From Dicyema japonicum (lineage: Eukaryota; Dicyemida; Rhombozoa; Dicyemidae), in the NCBI GenBank assembly GCA_011109175.1, contig RDEW01000047.1, positions 329,322 through 352,040 of the forward strand: a DNA stretch of 22,719 nt. The letters run 5' to 3'. A program made the position numbers and the translations under genes. Below the pieces are notes generated by a model. The model was given only the letters and a program-made list of their open reading frames with translations, was not told the origin of the DNA and ran no database searches. Below, piece by piece: positions 18,986 through 22,719 of this stretch (within the stretch, counting starts at the first letter, position 1; each line of letters opens with the position of its first letter).

Positions 18986-19871
18986 CAACAACCTTCCTCG
19001 CCTGCCTGTTCGCTAGCTATCTCAGGCAGGTTCGATCTCCGGGCTCTGCCTCCTATACTCCAGTGTCAGTCTCTCTAAGGTCCGCTTTAGTACAGTGGAT
19101 AGATCTGAGCTTCCTATCTACCCCCTAATTGTTTGAGATAGCTCTTGTGGTACTTTGTTGTAAATCCTTCCCACGTAATTACTATTAGAATAACGAGGAC
19201 CTTATAACTAAGCATCTTCCTCATTTCGTTTGTAAGCAAGTCATACTTCTTTTTTTCTCAACCTCCATAAATTGTAATTCGATCAACGCCTTCACATTTA
19301 CTAGCATAACATCATCAACACCATACTTAACAGACAAAAAAGGTCTGATAGTGCCTAGGTGGATTGCCCGTGTTTTCTCGGTCGTTATTATGGCGTGCTT
19401 CCTAGCAGAAACACTTGACCCAGCTATCAGGGTGTCGTATATTCGCATTAGGATACGCTCACTTAGTTGAACTACTCCACCCAGTCCACTACCGAATCTA
19501 TCACGGGGTAAATATAGTCTTTCATTATTGGCTGCCAGCACATAGACATGGTTCTCTCTGAGTACTCCACGGATTATAACATTTATCTCATCATACTCTT
19601 TCCGTTCAAACTCCACAACACCTATTTAATAAATTAGCTGTGAGACAGCATACTCATTTAATGCTAGGAACAAATTCCTTGCATTTAGAGAAGTTTTACA
19701 TAATAACGCTGCTCTTCTACGAATGCCTTCAGTAATTTGTCGCTTTGTCTCAGGCATTATAAGGGACTTTGGAGTTTCGGTAACACCCAGATACTTATAT
19801 TCTTCGTGTTCCTCTAGGACTCTTACTAAATCGTCTTCTAAGAGAAGAGAGATTACCATTAATTCGGACAA
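18986..19871 (-). mobile_element. R2/NeSL-like non-LTR retrotransposon, C-terminal reverse transcriptase part and 3' tail
   Basis: A single minus-strand frame from 19871 to 19221 is interrupted once, by TAA at 19625-19623. It reads EEHEEYKYLGVTET, RRRAALLCKTSLNARNLFLA, LNEYAVSQLIY, stop, IGVVEFERKEYDEIN, then NNERLYLPRDRFGSGLGGVV. This is the post-catalytic thumb region of a retroelement family with YKYLGI, an IN(T)YAIPVLTYSFGIIDW-type segment and RLYLPRxxGGRGL. The stop falls on the Tyr/Ser between the two conserved halves, so the copy is young. The catalytic palm is missing, and the relatively GC-rich sequence 19000-19200 is the probable 3' untranslated tail, ending in a T/A-rich run (plus 18960-18985). 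Confidence 0.75.
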
Positions 19872-20012
19872 AAATCCGCTTAATTAGTTAATTTACTCGT
19901 TAATTTTCAATTATCAAATATATTTATTTTACTAATTATTAAGTCTTTTAAACTTTACATTGCAATATAAAAAACAAGATAGTATATAAAGAAATAAACC
20001 GAAACTACATTT

Positions 20013-20549
20013 GTCAGTTTTTGGTGCAAATTAAGGACAATTTATACATTTAATTATCCCCTAGGTTATGTTCACTCTACTGTTTTTACAGCACATTTTT
20101 TTTATCTTTTACCTATTTTATTAAGATTTATTAGCAATCTTAAAGTCAAGAACCTGTGTTTATCAAGGATACCCGTTAGGCCCTTCACTATTCACCTTGT
20201 ATAGTATCTTACACTTTTACGTAATATGGACACTTTTTATCTTGCATATTCTTCCTGGTAGATATGACATAGTTCAAACNGTCAGTTTTTGGTGCAAATT
20301 AAAGACAATTTATCCATTTAATTATCCCCTAGGTTATGTTCACTCTACTGTTTTTACAGCACATTTCTTTTTTATCTTTTACCTATTTTATTAAGATTTA
20401 TTAGCAATCTTAAAGTCAAGAACCTGTGTTTATCAAGGATACCCGTTAGGCCCTTCACTATTCACCTTGTATAGTATCTTACACTTTTACGTAATATGGA
20501 CACTTTTTATCTTTCATATTCTTCCTGGTAGATATGACATAGTTCAAAC
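20013..20549. repeat. 268-bp tandem duplication with an N at the junction
   Basis: Copy 1 (20013-20279) and copy 2 (20281-20549) both start GTCAGTTTTTGGTGCAAATT and end GACATAGTTCAAAC. They differ by a few substitutions (ATACATT/ATCCATT, CTTGCAT/CTTTCAT) and a 2-bp change in a T-run. The single N at 20280 sits exactly between them. No coding content was recognised. Confidence 0.92.
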
Positions 20550-20616
20550 TACTGAGCACGTGGTCAGCCTGGATTGGGAACTCATTCTTAATGGAGTCGA
20601 CTGCTTCGCAATATGG

Positions 20617-20907
20617 TCAATCTGTCGTAATAAAAATGAATACAGAGGGTAATTCGTTTATGGGAGTAATGGGTACGGGATCATCATAGAGTCCTAACTT
20701 GAATTTGAGGAGATCAACAAACTGAGAAGGGTAGGCTGACTGTTCATTCCAAACAGTGAAGACCCTCTCAAGACGAACACTTATTCCCTCAGTCTTTTGC
20801 TGTGTAGATAAGGTTGCCATCGAGGTCACAGCGGATGGGAGCACACTAGAAAAGGCAGCAGTTTTTAGCTTGTAGCAAAATGTCCAAAATTTGGAAAACG
20901 AGAGCAT
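20617..20907 (-). pseudogene. fragment resembling a CTD-interacting domain (RPRD1/2-like)
   Basis: An open frame of 96 codons contains KTAAFSSVLPSAVTSMATLS and then VRLERVFTVWNEQSAYPSQF followed by VDLLKFKLGLYDDP. This resembles the last helices of the RNA polymerase II CTD-interacting domain in RPRD1/RPRD2 proteins (F..VL..A....A..., then LERVL.IWEERSVY...F...LK). The earlier helices, including the conserved LYLANDV segment, are not found upstream in any frame, nor is a coiled-coil C-terminus. It could be a gene fragment, a single exon of an unresolved gene, or chance similarity over about 40 residues. A possible donor lies after LYDDP, but the nearest useful acceptor gives a 54-nt intron, larger than all others here. 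Confidence 0.38.
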
Positions 20908-21839
20908 TTGATACCAACCTTCCTTTAATTAAACAGAGAAGAGGCGTGCTGGAAGTACAGTCTCTTATTTCCACTTTAGGTGCAGTGTCATTCCTCCTGT
21001 CATTAAGTTTCGAGACTTAGAAACCGCCCATCATCCCAACTTGAACAGGTTGATATAGCTGTTCTTCATGAACAATGAGTTTTCTGGTTCTTTGCAGAAG
21101 CGCAGAAAACCACGGGCATTGGTCTCGTGGATTTTTTGAAAGGAGAGTGGCGAAGGAGAGATAACTTGGTGTAGAAAGACGCAAATTTCTTCATTTAATT
21201 AAATTAAATATCTTCGATGAGAATAAGAGAAGCCTCCATGCTGAATTGTGTATTCAATAGTTAGAGCGATGATCTAATCAGCAGTCTCTAGGATGGAAAG
21301 GGCTCTTTTATACAATTTCCTTCAATAAATTCCACTTCCCGTGTTCCTTGGTTAAGACATCAACGGCGTGGTATGAGAAAGTCTCACTTTTTTCTTTATG
21401 TTCATCGTTATGGAGGAAAAGTAATTAATTTACCTCAATCATTTTTCAGCATAGTTCTATCTACCCCGAAGAGAAAAAGTCCACAAATCAGCTCTATTTT
21501 TATTAAGCCATCCATTTGGGGGAATATATGTGTTTATGATGGTTAGATAACTCTTATGAGGTTAAGATCGTCCTATTTTATTTTTAGTTGACAATTCTGT
21601 CGGTTACACTCCAATGACAGTAAACTCTCAGTTGCACTGCGCAGTCGTTTTAATCATAACAGCCCGGAATGTGAATCGATTCCGGAGCCCTTCGTATTTC
21701 TTCCCTTTGCCTTCTCTGTCTTTTTCGTGGTGTATAGTGTCTACTACGCTCTTGACGATGTTTGAAGAGCAAAAGAAATAGATGCATGTGGTATACCATA
21801 TTAATAGTTTCCTCTCTTTGAACAGAACAATTGTAATTC
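20908..21839. other. region without a recognised gene
   Basis: Both strands were checked, and nothing recognisable was found up to the LINE fragment at 21840. The long minus-strand frame 22242-21628 overlaps the right part and is interpreted as a shadow of plus-strand retroelement sequence. Confidence 0.4.
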
Positions 21840-22085
21840 CGGCAGACCATTTTTCTTCTGCATTGTGCAGGCCCACTGGTTCCAATATGGAGGGAGACTT
21901 TTGGGATTGATCCGTCATGCAATGTTTTCGACCAACATTTTTTGGTGGGATTCGTCCAATTGCTGTTGGAATCATTTTCAAGAGACTGACGGCGAGCATC
22001 GCTTCTGTCCTTCTCAATCTAAACTCCTTGAGAGTTGGGGTACGATTTGACTCCAAGCTGCGCCTCATTCTGTGAGGACGGTTGA
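21840..22085 (+). mobile_element. non-LTR retrotransposon fragment, N-terminal part of reverse transcriptase
   Basis: Plus-strand frames read AGPLVPIWRETF near 21870 and, in another frame near 21940-22000, GGIRPIAVGIIFKRLTASIA, then LNSLRVGVRFDSKLRL. GGIRPIAVG followed by RRL is a highly characteristic reverse transcriptase segment (KDGGIRPIAVGxxLRR...) in the same animal retroelement family as the C-terminal piece at 8934-9420. The fragment is frameshifted and ends before the catalytic YLDD/FADD motif. Confidence 0.6.
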
Positions 22086-22119
22086 CTGCGAAGCTGCACC
22101 GTATTTTTAAAACGAAAAT

Positions 22120-22640
22120 TGTATCATACTCTTCTATGCAGATGATATTATCATCACTGACAGGGCTAGAGATTTTCAAGCATTCACTGAGGTCATACAA
22201 AAAATGCTTAACACTCTGATCCCATAGTTTGCTCAACCACAACTTGAGATTTCCAAACTAAGTCGTTTGTAACATCAAATCAAGGATCCTCCTTAATAAT
22301 TCTATTATTCCGACCAATAGCGTGCCAAACATCCTTGGAGTGATGTTTTACCTCGGACTTTAAAAAAACGTGTGGAAAATCGGGTAACAGAAGCGACGGA
22401 GAGAATGACAATATTAAAAATTGTAGCGAAAGCCCTTGGAAACAGTGGTGGATCCCTCTACTATCTACGGACAATTTTTCCGGATTGTATTGATCTGCGC
22501 GAATGGAATGTGGTGTCCATTTTCCGTTCCTCGATGAATAAATTTATCAAAATCCAGGAAGTCGTTAACCGTTTCATCGGATCTAATTCCGGGTCTATAC
22601 TCTTGAAGCATTCCTACTGTAAATGAGACCGATTTCTCAA
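22120..22640 (+). mobile_element. Jockey-like LINE reverse transcriptase fragment with YADD motif
   Basis: Near 22130 the plus strand reads FYADDIIITDRARDFQAFTE, then VIQKMLNTLIP and, after a stop, LEISKL. This is the catalytic motif C of a LINE reverse transcriptase followed by its thumb helix. Near 22325 NILGVMFYLGL corresponds to LGVxFD. From 22372 an open segment reads TERMTILKIVAKALGNSGGS and MNKFIKIQEVVNRFIG, corresponding to the R..LL..L....WG...........KL..VQN.ALR...G region of Jockey/CR1-type elements. Stops and at least two frameshifts are present. It begins where the preceding, different retroelement fragment stops, suggesting one insertion into or next to another. Confidence 0.72.
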
Positions 22641-22719
22641 CTAAACGACAACGAAAATTTGTGAATGAGACCAACTTCTTAACAGTCCCTTTATGACATT
22701 TTGGTCAAATCGTCAAAAA

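Noticed and set aside
19015-19045. GGTTCGATCTCC resembling a tRNA/SINE B box
   Set aside because: No matching A box, no cloverleaf and no tRNA-like spacing; it lies inside the 3' tail of the reverse transcriptase remnant.
21628-22242. 204-codon open frame on the minus strand
   Set aside because: The plus strand of the same bases carries GGIRPIAVG and YADD reverse transcriptase motifs; the minus translation has no recognisable domain and is the longest shadow in the window.
1-22719. CRISPR arrays, bacterial operons, tRNA or rRNA genes
   Set aside because: No spaced identical repeats, cloverleafs or rRNA-like blocks were seen; spliceosomal introns and animal domain families show the DNA is eukaryotic.

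Overview
This is a compact, AT-rich metazoan genome fragment. Every coding gene I could reconstruct is split by extremely small GT-AG introns: 28 introns of 19-28 nt across four genes. C-type lectin domains, a cilia assembly factor and an RNF8-like RING protein point to an animal. Introns of about 20-26 nt are, to my knowledge, a hallmark of dicyemid mesozoans (parasites of cephalopod kidneys), so a dicyemid is my best inference; no species marker is visible. Single-frame ORFs miss most of these genes because introns of 21 or 24 nt keep the frame or add one stop.

Layout. 1-913: internally deleted pogo/Tigger transposase on the minus strand with its terminal repeat at 889-913. 914-2211: no gene, but a perfect 95-bp tandem duplication. 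2212-3005: a second, deleted pogo-type element with TA target sites and a duplicated right end. 3006-4811: nothing recognised. 4812-5715 (-): RNF8-like RING gene with a SAP-like N-terminus. 5760-7560: nothing recognised. 7560-8701 (-): decayed LINE endonuclease. 8934-9420 (+): GC-rich 3' piece of another non-LTR retrotransposon, ending 100 bp before SBDS. 9519-10284 (+): SBDS ribosome maturation factor, three exons, apparently intact. 10297-11058 (+): CFAP300/C11orf70 dynein-arm assembly factor, six exons, starting 12 nt after the SBDS stop. 11863-14113 (-): a 19-exon, 612-residue type I membrane protein with four tandem C-type lectin-like domains. This is the most interesting new gene here.

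14670-15020 (+): decayed LINE reverse transcriptase. 15957-17280 (+): a nearly full-length but broken pogo transposase. 17795-18125 (+): histone H3 pseudogene. 18190-18290 (-): a short 3'-end sequence shared with 14930-15020. 18990-19871 (-): R2/NeSL-like reverse transcriptase remnant. 20013-20549: a 268-bp tandem duplication with an N at its junction. 20617-20907 (-): fragment resembling an RPRD-type CTD-interacting domain. 21840-22640 (+): remnants of two LINE reverse transcriptases.

The four host genes act in unrelated processes: 60S ribosome maturation, ciliary dynein assembly, ubiquitin signalling and cell-surface recognition. Only SBDS and CFAP300 look physically coupled, as a possible dicistronic unit. 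The flanks on both sides are transposon graveyards.
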